From: Oxytricha trifallax
Taxonomy: Eukaryota > Ciliophora > Spirotrichea > Sporadotrichida > Oxytrichidae
Length of the DNA: 64,000 bases
Assembly: GCA_000711775.1 (NCBI GenBank)
Contig: ARYC01001259.1
Coordinates: 27,026-91,025, forward strand
Reading direction: 5' to 3'
The stretch's first letter is position 1; each line of letters starts with the position of its first letter. The notes below the pieces were generated by a model. The model worked only from the letters and a program-made list of their open reading frames with translations. It had not been told where the DNA came from and ran no database searches. This document shows, piece after piece, positions 12,298-23,011 of this stretch. Both the position numbers and the translations under genes were made by a program.

Positions 12298-12450
12298 TCT
12301 CCTTCTTAAACATCAATCACCATCTGATGTACCAGTCTTCATTCTTTCTGTCTTTGAGCCTCTGTGAAGTATCTATCTGTCCTCTGCCTTCTCTACTCTA
12401 ACCAACCTGAACCTCTGTAAAATAATTTTTAGATATGTTTTTTGTAACTT
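12298..12450 (-). CDS. Charged coding segment ending in TGA
   Basis: The minus strand reads VQVGQSREGRGQIDTSQRL and on to EDWYIRW before a TGA. It is preceded by TTTTACAG, a plausible splice acceptor. Composition is clearly richer in G and C than the flanks. It could be the last exon or MDS of the Gln-rich gene whose other pieces lie at 13.4-13.8 and 15.8-16.0 kb on the same strand, but the link is inferred only from position. Confidence 0.4.
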
Positions 12451-12558
12451 AAATTTTTTGAGAGTACACAGTCTCCACCAGCGTCGCCATTAAATCTATT
12501 CTATTTATTTAATCTTAATCTAATTTTTTCTATCATTTAATTTCTTTTTATTTATCAT

Positions 12559-12980
12559 ATTGCTAAAATATAATTGATTTGGGAAAATTAAATTAAAATT
12601 AATTAATATATTTAAATTAACTAGTTGTAATTGACTTTCTTCAAACCTAGACAATATGGTACTTTTCTGATAGAGAATTCAAAATCACCTGGACTTTACT
12701 ATTGGCGGCACAGCCCTATCGCATCGTAGGAGCGAGATAACTCCACTTTAATTTTGACATTGAATATACTAAACAATCACCAGAAATTAAAGTGGAGTTA
12801 TCTCGCTCCTACGATGCGATAGGGCTGTGCCGCCAATAGTAAAGTCCAGCTGATTTTGAATTCTCTATCAGAAAAGTGCCATATTGTCTAGGTTTGGAGA
12901 AAGTCAACTGCCACTAATTAATTTAAATATATTAATTAATTTTAATTTAATTTTCCCGAATCAATTATATTTTAGCAATA
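12559..12980. mobile_element. 422-bp inverted-repeat element (MITE-like), copy 1
   Basis: Arms of about 195 bp (12559-12754 and 12784-12980) pair almost perfectly. A conserved core contains GATAGAGAATTCAAAAT and TATTGGCGG, shared with the element at 58389-58807 and with the decayed one at 15113-15550. There is no coding capacity. It is a non-autonomous fold-back family; the transposase that would move it is unknown. Confidence 0.9.
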
Positions 12981-13436
12981 ATTTTAGAATTGTATATTCT
13001 ATATATATATATATATAAAAATATCAATTTTAGAAAATTTTAGTAATTTAAAGAGTAAGGGTGGATGATAAATTTATTTGAAATATGATAACACATTTAA
13101 TTTATTACACTTTTGGTCGAAATAAACAAATTAAATAAGGTTTGAAACTGATATGAATAATCATTTTTCTGAGGAAACATTCATCATACTTAGTTGTTTA
13201 AAAAATTTATAAAATTTATTCTTTGATTATAATTTTAATGTCAAGGTCTGAAGGATTTGAATAGAAATTTTAAGTTTGAGCTAGTTATTATTAGGCATCT
13301 ACCTGGGTAATAGTTTGTTGTGAAAAAATATCATTTATTCTATATTATTTTTAATTTTAGATAAATATTATTTGCTGTGGTGGTGCTTACAATTGATTAG
13401 TAGCTCCAGATACACTTAATTAAAAATATTACAAGC

Positions 13437-13799
13437 AATTGAGGTTGTTGAGTTGGTAGAACGTACATCTACTGTTGTTACTGAACTGGTACTTACTATT
13501 ATTAATTGATCATTGGTTGTTGAACTCCATTCATCATCATGGGTTGTTGTTATTGTTGATACATAGGTTGTTACTATTAGCTCATGAACTGTTTTGTCTA
13601 CTGCTAGACAGGTTTATTCTATAATATATTGATAATATATTAAGGGTTGCCCATATTGGATTGGTGCTTGATTTTGATACATAGGTTATTGGAACCCACC
13701 TTGACCATTAAATGGCTATTGATTTTTATATTTCTATATTTTTAAAGTTGTTGTGGGAATTAGCCGCCTTAGTTGTTTGGTTGAATCACTGCATATTCT
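13437..13799 (-). pseudogene. Gln-rich protein segment with frame changes
   Basis: Three successive minus-strand frames give Gln/Pro/Met/Tyr-rich sequence: IQPNNQGGQFPQQLQ, then QQPFNGQGGFQQPMYQNQAP, then QQQQPMYQQQQQPMMMNG and VLPTQQPQ. The QQPMYQ motif repeats in different frames, so these are pieces of one protein separated by indels or tiny IESs. Many Gln codons are TAA/TAG. No domain is recognised. It is probably the same gene as the N-terminal piece at 15827-16030. Confidence 0.55.
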
Positions 13800-15112
13800 T
13801 GAATAAAATACATATATTTATTAAAATACCTAAACAATAGTAATTAATGAGAAAACGAAAACTAATTTATACTTATCACTAATTTATATTAAATAAAAAC
13901 CTACAAATTAATTGTGAAGTATTTCACAATTAATTGTCGAGACAATCACGGACTTTTGTATTGTCAAGACAAAAAGCTCCAGAAAAAAACTATCCTAATT
14001 TCCTTTCCGCATCTCCCATTATCATAATATTAATGTACTACAGGGTTGCCACGAGATGTGTATGCAGAGGATACACCCAAACAAAAAATCATAAAATTTT
14101 ATTTAATTTATAAGAATGTAGGGCAAGTACATTTTAACTTCGATTTGTACGCAAATATAGCTAGAGTATTATATTTTTTGGGCTATTTTATCAATTTATA
14201 ATATTGTTCATTAATTTATTAACCATTTAAAATAAGTAATTTTTAAAATGTGAAATAGTAGAAAAGTTTTTATTTAAAAAAATGAAACTACTTTTGTTTT
14301 AACAAGTATTAATTTAATTAATGAGGTTTGCAATTAGAATTTACATTTATTTTTTTAAATATAATGGATATGCTTTGGGTAAAATTTATGAATTTTTGTG
14401 AATAAATATTTTGAAAGTATTTCTAGATTTACTTTAATGAGCAAGATAGCGTCTAATATCAAAATTGCAATCAGAGCAATTAAGACACTTGCGGATGGAT
14501 ATCCATGATCCAAGTATTTAATTATGCTACTTATTCATCAAAATATTAATATAATTAATAAGTAGTAAAATCCATCTAATGAAAAGAAGAACACCATCAA
14601 GTTTATAAATAGCAAGACAAAAACTATCATAGATAATGTTTTCAGAAATAAATATTAAGTTAATAAATGTTTTCAGATAAAATTTAAAGTAATATTTGAT
14701 ACTTTTTATTGTATGTGTTGATGCAGCAGGCTCTTTTGAGTTCCATAATCTTTCTTTGAGGAGAGAGCAAGTGGAAGGTAAATTTGTAAGTTGTGTAAAC
14801 AATGTACAAGATTACTATCATTTACACATCTATATGATAAATGTAATTAATAGAGATTTATACAATCAAAGGATTTGTTGAATTATTATAATATTTATAA
14901 TAATAAAAAAGATTCCTGGTATCTCTAAGAAAGCAATCAAAAGAGTCAAACTTAAAGCAAGACTATTATTGTTCAAGTACTGTAGAAATTGGAAATTATA
15001 AAATATATTAAAGTAATTAATAATTAATTATAATTAGTGGCAAAATAATTTTATCTAAACCAAACAGTATATGACACTTGCTTGAGATATAATTTAAAAT
15101 CATCTGGAATTT

Positions 15113-15550
15113 ACTATAGGCGGTACTATTTTATCATCCTTGGAATGAAATATATTGGGTTTAACTTTTATATAGAGTTAAGAAAAATAAGTCGCCTATA
15201 AAATACCTCTTTTTACAATTATGCTTGAGCAAGAATTTAATAACTACAATCTTGAAATTAATAAAATAAATGAAAATATAATTTTATGAAAATTAAAATG
15301 TTGTATTATAAGTTCATAAATCTTTTAATCTTAAGCTCATGATTTGTTAGCAACTGAAATGATTTTTTATATTTTATTGAGTGTATTTTCTAAATAATCA
15401 AGCAAGATCAATATTAGGTTGATGCGTTTTTTATAAATCATTTTAAAGCAAATAAATTTAAAGTCTCTAATAAATTGTTTAAATATAAAAGATAAAAACC
15501 TAATATATTTCGCTCATTCAATGATATAAATAGTACCGGCTATATTCATT
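15113..15550. mobile_element. Decayed MITE-like element of the TATTGGCGG family
   Basis: TATAGGCGGTACTATTTTAT at about 15113 and its diverged reverse complement near 15500-15550 (TAGTACCGGCTATA) form about 50-bp inverted ends. The outer AAAATCATCTGGAATTTACT at 15090-15115 matches the conserved core of the intact copies. The interior is AT-rich and non-coding. Confidence 0.7.
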
Positions 15551-15826
15551 AATTGAAATAATATTTTCTAAATTAATTTATCAAAGAACAATATATTAAT
15601 AAATGAGGCACTTAACAGAATTAATATAATATTGCTTGTAAATAATAGCAATGCAAATTAAGAGATTTACGACATTCAAAGCATACCAATTGTTAATGTG
15701 AGGGTTTTGTACCTGATTATTGTAATTTAATACTAATTAATAAAATAGTGCATTCTAATAAATGCTTAATTTTTACAAAATAATTGAAATTAAAGTTTAA
15801 TAATTCTATTTTCTATTTGAAATAAC

Positions 15827-16030
15827 AGGATACAAAGGCATCTACATCTGTGCTTGGTTGTTTGCATTCATTCCATTAAAACAAGTATGCTAGCTAGATA
15901 CATCAGTGTACTAGCCATTGATTCCCATTTTTGCATTTTGTTGTGAATATATGGGTTCTCCTCCATTAGGCTATATGTTTGGGTTTCCGTATTAAGGAGG
16001 CTAATTTTGTTAGTTTGGATTCATCTACAT
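15827..16030 (-). CDS. Pro/Gln/Asn-rich N-terminal coding segment
   Basis: From an ATG at 16030 the minus strand reads 68 or more codons with no TGA, beginning MQMNPNQQNQPPQYGNPN and including EPIYSQQNAKMGINGQYTD. Eight or more Gln are TAA/TAG. Low-complexity Pro/Gln/Asn composition suggests an intrinsically disordered region. The 3' border is uncertain because the frame remains open into AT-rich DNA. It is similar to the N-terminus at 3335-3499, so the two may be paralogues. Confidence 0.55.
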
Positions 16031-16039
16031 TTTAAACTT

Positions 16040-17330
16040 TTAATTATTATATTTACTATACTATATACAAAATTTAGATATCTCAAACAATCTTCGTTTT
16101 CAAGATAGTCAAAAATTTATGAAAAATACTATTTTTATCATATCATTATTTAATTTAAAGCAGAAAGCAATTTAGAGTGATTATTTTCATTAATAGGTTA
16201 AAACTCTATTTTTAAAATTACTTTACCCTGACCAAAATATCATGTTGAATAAATTAGAAATATATATTTTAAAGATTATGAATGAATCTTAGATGATTAG
16301 AGAATTTAAGGGAGATCATAAAAATAAAATGAAATTTGAAGTTAAATTTATGTAAAAAATTGTCCTTCTGCCAATTTTATCCATGTCTCAGAAGTTGAGA
16401 ATGAGCTTCATTTTTATTTTTACACTTTATAATCAATCTATTGCCTTTAAATCTTGCCAAAATTAGAATAAAATTTAGAGTGACTCAATATAAAAACCAT
16501 TTCATAATTAATATCATTTACAACATGAATATATCAAACCAAATACAGATGGGTGATCAACTCCTTGAAATATAGTCACAGTTCATATAAAATGATTCCT
16601 AAACTAGAAGTGTTAAAAGGAAAAACTCATGAGCACTTTTCGTATAACTAACGTTCTTCAATTATTATAATTCAATGTGAATGTCTAGAGTAGAGGATTT
16701 ATTAATTTCAGAATATTTCAATATTTAAAAAGAATTTTGTACTTATAAAAACAATTTATTTAAAAAACTTAAATTTAATCAATTAAATTGTTAGCTTAAA
16801 ATATATTCTTTAATTTGCCATCTTTTCAAATTTATAGGCTAAAAATGCTAATATTGTAAACTCCTTAATAATTAATTTTTACTACAAAGTAGCTTATATT
16901 AATTTTCGTAAACCTACCTTACATTTAAATTAAAAATTTAATGATTTCAAATTTTATAATTTAGTTTAAAATATTAGCATTATTTTAGTTAAATAAAAGA
17001 TAAAATTCTTTAGATTTATTTTAACTATATATATTATAAAATTTTAAATTCTAAAAATAAAACTTATTGCTAATTTATTTGCAATTTATAAACTCATCTC
17101 ATTTGTGTTAAATTGAACTTAAAATATTTTCTAAAATCGGATAGGAGCAATTATTTATTAAGAAATATATTTAATATAAAAATGTAAGAAGAAATAGGAA
17201 CTTTAATAGTATATTTTAACTAAATATGAATATCTTAATGAAGCAACTTTAAACATTTAGTCTAAAATTTTTGAATTTGAAGGAATAGAAATATTAATCA
17301 ACATATTAAACTTTGATATATCTCTGCAGT
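16040..17330. other. AT-rich stretch without a recognised gene
   Basis: Nothing beyond AT-rich sequence is seen. It could be an IES between gene segments. Confidence 0.45.
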
Positions 17331-17569
17331 ACCTACTTCCCTTTAGTTATAGAGAATTTTGCTTCAGCCTATAGCATATCCAAAACTGAAGTCTCCTCAA
17401 CAAGGCTATGCCCTTACATGTTTTCCACGTTCTCCTGAACTTTCCCTTAACTAGTTTGGTGCATCAATGTGAAAATGATTGATTAGTACTTGTGAGATCA
17501 AGCAAGCCCACTTATTGTAGCAAGTTAGCTTGATTGCCGTCCATCCGCAATTTGGATATCCTAAGGCTT

Positions 17570-17752
17570 TCAGATTGAATGGGAGAGTCTTTGAATTGAA
17601 ATGATTGATGCTGGGACCTTTATTGTTGGTGGTGATCCATAACCTGAATCAGTGTTATAACACAATTTACTCGATGAGCCCTGTAGATTCCAACCATAAT
17701 GATAATGACTGTGTTTTCTTTTCTTCCCTTGACTGCATTTAAGTTCAAGCAT
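17570..17752 (-). CDS. Small unrecognised ORF, 60 aa
   Basis: An ATG-to-TGA frame on the minus strand starts MLELKCSQGKKRKHSHYHYG and ends RLSHSI. It contains no TAA/TAG at all and its base composition is richer than the flanks. The basic KKRK could be a nuclear signal. It directly abuts the GC-rich minisatellite. No family is recognised and it may be an exon of something larger in 17.33-17.75 kb. Confidence 0.35.
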   Translation of the reverse strand: MLELKCSQGKKRKHSHYHYGWNLQGSSSKLCYNTDSGYGSPPTIKVPASIISIQRLSHSI

Positions 17753-17799
17753 GATAATTCAGTATAATAATAGCTTTTTTGAAGGTTATAAAATGCTTG

Positions 17800-17940
17800 G
17801 GGACTTTGGGAAGCCGGAGGTCTCGGAGGTCTGGAGGTCGGAGGTCTCGGAGGTCTCGAAGATCTCTACGATCCCGGAGGTCTGGAGGGCGGAGGTCTCG
17901 GACATCTGGAGGTCGGAGGTCTCGGAGGTCGGAGATTTTT
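17800..17940. repeat. GC-rich minisatellite based on GGAGGTCT
   Basis: About fifteen imperfect copies of an 8-10-bp unit (GGAGGTCTC, GGAGGTCGG and variants) are arranged in higher-order blocks. This is very unusual composition for the window. It lies 170 bp left of the TBE end at 18115. Any translation is repetitive and not taken as a gene. Confidence 0.9.
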
Positions 17941-18253
17941 GCCAAGTAATTGGAGAAATAAATGACTATATCGAGAAAGCAGTTTTGCTTATGTTATAAA
18001 GATTATGCAGACAAGTATGGAAAATTGTGAAAAAACATGACTAAAAGATTTAAACAAGAGGCCGAGTCTTAATATTGCAAAGTCTTAGCTCAAGATTTTA
18101 CAAGCCTCCACATTCAAAACCCCAAAACCCCTTAGTGAGGTTTATAAGTGCTTTGATTTGTAGGGTATAGTTGGGGTCTTATTGGGGTTAGTAGAGAAAA
18201 CGCATGTTTTTTATGAATTTAATGAATATTTAATGAGTATTACTGTACTTAAT

Positions 18254-19702
18254 TCAAACAAATTTTATCTGCTTATCTTTGTGATACCTCTTGAATTTAG
18301 CAGTCTGTAGTTGTTCTAGTATATCATCCAATGATTATCGTGGATATGCTGGAGCTTTTACGATGACCATCTCAACTATCTTCTTAATTTCATTGCATAT
18401 TTCATCTTGCTTAATATGTTTAGCAGCCAAACTTATTGATTATTTCTCATGTTTTGTTCCAAAGTATGACATACTTTCCATATCGCACTCTAAGATAATT
18501 GCAGCTACCGCCCAAACATCCCATTATACAGAGCCATTTGTCCATTTCTCTCTTATAGGGAAGTATCCTGGAGTGCCTAAAACCTTAGCTAAAGTCACTA
18601 TCTCTTGTCTTATTGCTCTGTTGAAATCTATGACTACTACTTCTAAAGGGCAGAGATTTAGCATTACATTTTCTGGCTTCAAATCTCTATGAACATACCC
18701 TAGATCATGGAGCTCTTTCACACCCTTAGTCATATCTGTGAGTATCTCATTCAAATCATCAGGATATCTATTATGGTAGAGATACTCTCTTAGAGTCATT
18801 TCAAACTTCTTGAGTCTCAATGCAATAAAACCATGACCAAGTATAACTCCGTCGAGCTTAGCTAAGTTCTTGCATTATCTTTTCTAAGCCTCTCTCAGTA
18901 CTATGTATTCATTTGCAAACTCATTTTAATATTGCTCGTTCTTAATGAGATACTTGAATGGATATACCTTGTATGCGAATTCATCAACAACTATAAGTTT
19001 TACCTTGTTAGGTACGTCAATATTCAAATAGTTTTCAATACAGCTGCTTATGTCGACCGCATTTAATGCAGGTATATACATTGCTCTCTCTTATAAGCAT
19101 GCAATATACATACCATTTGCTGGTTGGTTCATTGACTCAAACCGCTTCTATCTCTTAAGTCTCTCCTACTGCTCTATTTGTGAATCAAGAGAATTATTTT
19201 TTCTTTTAGCAGGTACAACCTTTTAAGTTTCCTCATCTTTAATCAGGAATTCGCTTAAATGATGCTTTTGCATATGTCTCTTTACTTTAGCTGAGTGAGT
19301 ATAAGACTTCATGCAGGTAGTGCATTAATATCTACCATCTACTTTATCATGCTTGAAGTAGATCTTAGCTCTACCAGAGTGTACCTCTTTGATGTGTCTC
19401 TTCAAGCTAGACTCAGTTGAGAAGAAATTTTAGCAGTCTTCACATTAAAACGTTTTAATTTTTTCTATTGGTTGCTGTTCCTTATCTTCCTCAACCAATT
19501 CAACTTATGTTTAAACTCCCATCTCAGCACTCTACTTCTTGTTTTAAACTTAAATTTTAAAGACCTCAGCTACAAACTCTAGAGCTCTTAGCTCTACCTC
19601 CTTTTCAATATAAATTACTTCTGGTTTCTTGGAGGAACCAAAGTTGAGCAATGATTAACCTGTTCCAAGAGAAACTGCCTTACGATTTAAGTTAGCCGCC
19701 AT
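18254..19702 (-). CDS. TBE 57-kDa protein: C2H2 zinc fingers plus kinase domain
   Basis: The gene gives 482 aa with UAA/UAG as Gln, start MAANLNRKAVSLG and stop TGA, matching the TBE '57-kDa' product. Two C2H2 fingers lie near residues 86-107 (CEDC, HIKEVH) and 125-146 (CTTC, HMQKHH). After a basic linker comes a kinase-like domain: HRDLKPEN near residue 335, DFNRA in place of DFG, GTPGYFP and WDVWAVAAIILE. The missing Gly of DFG and no clear Gly-rich loop make catalytic activity uncertain. It likely acts in the nucleus with the transposase; its exact role is not known. It is the only copy in the window that reads through without a frameshift, so it may be functional. Confidence 0.9.
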
Positions 19703-20267
19703 GTTTAAATTCAAATTTAAATTTCTATTATTATAAGTAAAAACCTCACTGGCTATAATAACTTTGTATAGGAGCTGGCACTGCAACAACAATGGTTGAT
19801 TCTTAGGTGTTAGACATCATATTTAAACTTAGTTTATAACTATAAATTTCTAATTTTATGCTTAATATTTTTAATTTTGGTACCAACTGAGAAAAATTTC
19901 AGGTTGGTACTGGTACCAATTAGGTTTTGAACCATTTTGGAACTTTTCCATTAAAACCTCATTAGTTAAAAACTAGGTACTAATTTAAGTTTTGGTGCTA
20001 TTAAATTGGTACCAATTCAATTTAAACGAATAGTACCGGTACTAATCAAATTTAAACAAATTTAGTACTAATTTAATGGAACTAAATTGATAAAAATGGA
20101 GCTCCATCTCTGAAGTTTGTTACAGCTTCTGCCAGCTTTCTCCACGCGTATCCTTACCAGGTTGACCTCCTATAAGATGCCCATATTTAATACTAAGATT
20201 TTTAACAGTAGGATCCAGAACTCTATATATTAAAATTTGAAATTCAATAACAAGAGAGGGAACAAGT
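19703..20267. other. TBE intergenic region with GGTACTAATT-type repeats
   Basis: Divergent upstream region between the 57-kDa and 22-kDa genes. It contains many variants of TTGGTACCAATT and GGTACTAATTTAA in both orientations (19870-20090), also conserved at 37330-37520 in copy B. It is a plausible bidirectional control region of the TBE. Confidence 0.6.
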
Positions 20268-21055
20268 ATGGAATCTATAAGTACTGCAATGAAGAGGGTT
20301 GAAGCTTAAGAAATGATCTCAAGATTTAGAAGCAAGGAAGATCTCGATCGATACCTCACTTAGCATGGTAAGCATGTGACATATACTTAATCATATGCTA
20401 TAGTGGGTTTATTCCTTCAACGATGGAAGGTACCAAAATTTCATTCTTAAAAGCTATACTCTACGATGAGAAGAAAGCCTTCAAAAACAGTGAAATAAAG
20501 TTGATAGATATACCAAACTACCCAGACATTTCAGTCACTAATCTCTACGAGGATGCGATGAAAGATGAAGAGTTGGTAGTTTATCCTCCTACCAAGAAAC
20601 AACTCTCTAACAAGCTTCCAGAAAGGAGCTTCTTCTTTGGAGTTCTTGGCACTTTAAGAGAGAGTTATCTCAAAGAAATCATTGAAGAAGCTCACAAAAA
20701 ACGCTACTCTATTTATCCTGAAGATTAAAACAAGCAAGGCATACTAATAAGCGAGACCTGGCTCGCTGAGCTTAAGAAGCACCCATTCCTCTCTAGTAAG
20801 CTTTGATTCATAACTTTGTAGGGAAACCTGGAACTGGTATTCCTAATGAAAGAGCATGCGAAGGTTCACAGAGAGAGAAAGTCATAGACTATTTATGAAG
20901 TGAGCAAAAGACTTTATAAAGATGTCTAAAAGCTAGAAGAAATGAACATAGATGCAGGAGCTGGCACAAAGAGAAGAAATATGGGTCCAAGCAAGCCATA
21001 AGAAGAGGAGAAGAAAGAGAAGCCAAAACCCTTTATGGGCCAATTTAATATGTGA
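20268..21055 (+). pseudogene. TBE 22-kDa-type protein, nearly complete
   Basis: Reads MESISTAMKRVEAQEM, then a 36-nt GT-AG intron (20368-20403), then sequence including NLYEDAMKDEELVVYPPTKK and ending GQFNM and TGA. Compared with copy B there is a one-base deletion just after the splice junction (near 20420) and an in-frame TGA at about 20803-20805 where copy B has AGA. An internal ATG at 20423 would give a 210-aa frame close to 22 kDa, so the spliced 5' exon is an inference supported by the same intron position in copy B. It is rich in Lys and Glu with no known domain. It converges on the transposase gene with a 6-bp gap. Confidence 0.8.
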
Positions 21056-21061
21056 ATATAT

Positions 21062-21779
21062 TCATTCGTTTAAATCTAAAACTTATTTATAAACATTCAT
21101 TTTCCCTTCTCTCGCACAAACTGTTGTCTTACCTACACTCACTCTCTTACAGCTACTCTGAATCAAGTCTACTGTATCGATAGGCAAGTCATGCATAAGA
21201 TGATACAGCAGCAGCTTCTTGTAGTGAGTCTTGATTTAACTCCACTAGAATTCTATTCCATTAAATTAAGGACTATAAGGAACGTTATAAACAAAAGTTA
21301 AGTTTAGGTCTTCATAAGCTTTCTTAGACTCCTTAGTCTTATGAACTGAAAGGTTATCAACAAACAGGATGATCTCTTGGTTGCTATACTTCTCTCTGAG
21401 CTTATGTAGGAACTCTATATACTACTCTCGCTTAATAGAGCGAGGGTGAATAACATAACTCTCTAAACCTGAATCTTAACTTATACCAGCTAAAATTGCA
21501 TGGGTAACTACCTTCACTTTTTAATCATAAACTTCTATATTACCATACTTCTTATACCAAGACTTATTAATAAAAGTGTTGAAAGTAAACACAGCTTCAT
21601 CTGCATGTACGAACTTGATGTTATTATCAATAGCTCTCTGCATTTAATCATATATATAGTTTAAATTATTACTATAAAATGGCACTGTAAAATCAATCAC
21701 TCTCTTACTCTGTTGACAGTCTTGAAAGTAATACCATTTCGTCTATAAATACTAGCTATAGTCTAAGGAGAGATACGTA
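21062..21779 (-). pseudogene. TBE transposase (DDE), N-terminus missing
   Basis: It encodes the catalytic core of the TBE '42-kDa' transposase of the IS630/Tc1-like group. First Asp in FVHADEAVFTFN, second in LFVDNLSVHKTKES, Glu in VPYSPQFNGIEF; all three are intact and in one frame. The C-terminus ends in QVLDLNE and TGA. The N-terminal roughly 110 residues with the DNA-binding helix-turn-helix are missing because the sequence is cut at the boundary with the next element. Confidence 0.9.
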
Positions 21780-21850
21780 AAACCCCAATACATATGTGCA
21801 TAAGAATTTGATAAGTGCGTAAACGAATTTAATTAAATGTGTTTAATACG
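21778..21850. repeat. Left terminal inverted repeat of the 10.4-kb element
   Basis: Starting AAACCCCAATAC, it matches the reverse complement of 32112-32190 over about 70 bases, with one substitution (ACATATG against ACGTATG) and one indel. The flank is TA on the left and ATA on the right, so a TA duplication is possible but not clean. Confidence 0.92.
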
Positions 21851-22274
21851 AAATAACGAGGATTATAAAATTAAAGTACTTTGTAGTAGACGGACATGAC
21901 CTCCCGAATTTTGGAATTTCTCAGAAAACCGCGTTTATTTTTTGCCCTTGATTTTTGCAGAATTAAATCGAGCGAAAATCGTAGAGCAAGAATTAAAAAA
22001 TCAAAATGAAAATCGGAAATGTGGTCGCCGAAATCTTTTTTAATTACTGAATCAAAAATGTGGAAAAAAATGAGGCATATTTGAATATTCAAAATAAATT
22101 AAATTAATTATTAAATTAAAATATGAATTAAGTAGAAGGGAATATGGGAAAAAAAGGAGTGGGGTTAAACTTTTAATTTAAATTAAATTATAAATAAATT
22201 AAATTTGTTTTGATTTTCTTCTTCTTCTTCATCTTCATCATTTTTTTAATTTGAATTTAATTGTAAAAAAAAGT

Positions 22275-22405
22275 GGCAGAGTTCACTCTAAATTTTCTGG
22301 CTTTAAATCTCTGTGCATTATATTTTTCATTTTTTATTTTATCTATCAAAATGTTTTCAGGTTTTAGATCTCTGTGTATTTAAATTTAGTAGTACAAAAA
22401 TTCAT
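22275..22405 (-). pseudogene. Twin kinase catalytic-loop motifs
   Basis: Two copies of a kinase catalytic loop lie within about 80 bp on the minus strand, in different frames: IHRDLKPENILIDK, then MHRDLKPENLE and TGA. No other kinase motif is readable around them in 21.85-23.0 kb. They could be a local duplication of a kinase fragment. The sequence is closer to a canonical kinase than the TBE kinases. Confidence 0.6.
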
Positions 22406-23011
22406 TTTTAATTTCAAGTTTAGATTTTTTCATCTTCATCATATTAATTGTATTATGCAAAATTAAATTTGATTTGTTTTCTGGAGTTATTATTTTATAT
22501 TTTTATAATTATAATTTTCCTAAATGGAATTGAAAATCATTGAAATTTTCTAAAGGGTAAAATTAAATATTTAAATTTGCAATAATTTTAGAATAATGAA
22601 TTTAAATAATATTATAGATAACTCTTATGATTAATACTTCTCAAATGCGAGAACTTCATTTTAATTTTAATTTATTTTTTTATTGTTTGATTTGACTCAA
22701 GGGTTTTGGGGCAATTATACAGGGGCATTTTATATTATCATATTTAATTAAATTAACTTAGCTTTTTTAATATCACAAAGGAAATTGTAAATTAGTGAAT
22801 TTAAGTTTCTTGCTATTTTACTGTTGCTATTATTAATTACTAATTTTTACTCTTAATTTAATAATAAAATATTGAGAAATGAAAATAGTATTGAAAGAGG
22901 AAAATTATAAGAAATGAATTTAAATAAAATTAAAGAGTAGTTAAAGACTTAATCATTTTTAGTGAGAAATTAATTAAAGAATTATAAAGATAATTATAAT
23001 TAAATTATTGC

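Larger units (their letters stand above)
18115..21779. mobile_element. TBE copy A, truncated at its transposase end
   Basis: The left end is CAAAACCCCAAAACCCC followed by a roughly 80-bp terminal repeat (CTTAGTGAGGTTTATAAG and so on) shared with the ends at 35588, 39665, 41676 and 62480. The gene order is 57-kDa kinase/zinc finger (minus), 22-kDa ORF (plus), transposase (minus). The element stops abruptly at 21779, where the TIR of the 10.4-kb element begins. The missing transposase N-terminus and right end do not resume after 32190. Confidence 0.92.

Noticed and set aside
14527..14881. Overlapping 91-codon and 61-codon frames on both strands
   Set aside because: Considered as another kinase remnant but no kinase motif could be read; AT-rich and no preference for either frame.
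17751..17999. 82-codon frame through the GGAGGTCT minisatellite
   Set aside because: The repeat of an 8-10-bp unit keeps frames open on both strands; no non-repeat coding support.
18291..18692. 133-codon plus-strand frame
   Set aside because: It is the antisense shadow of the 57-kDa kinase gene, which has clear motifs on the minus strand.
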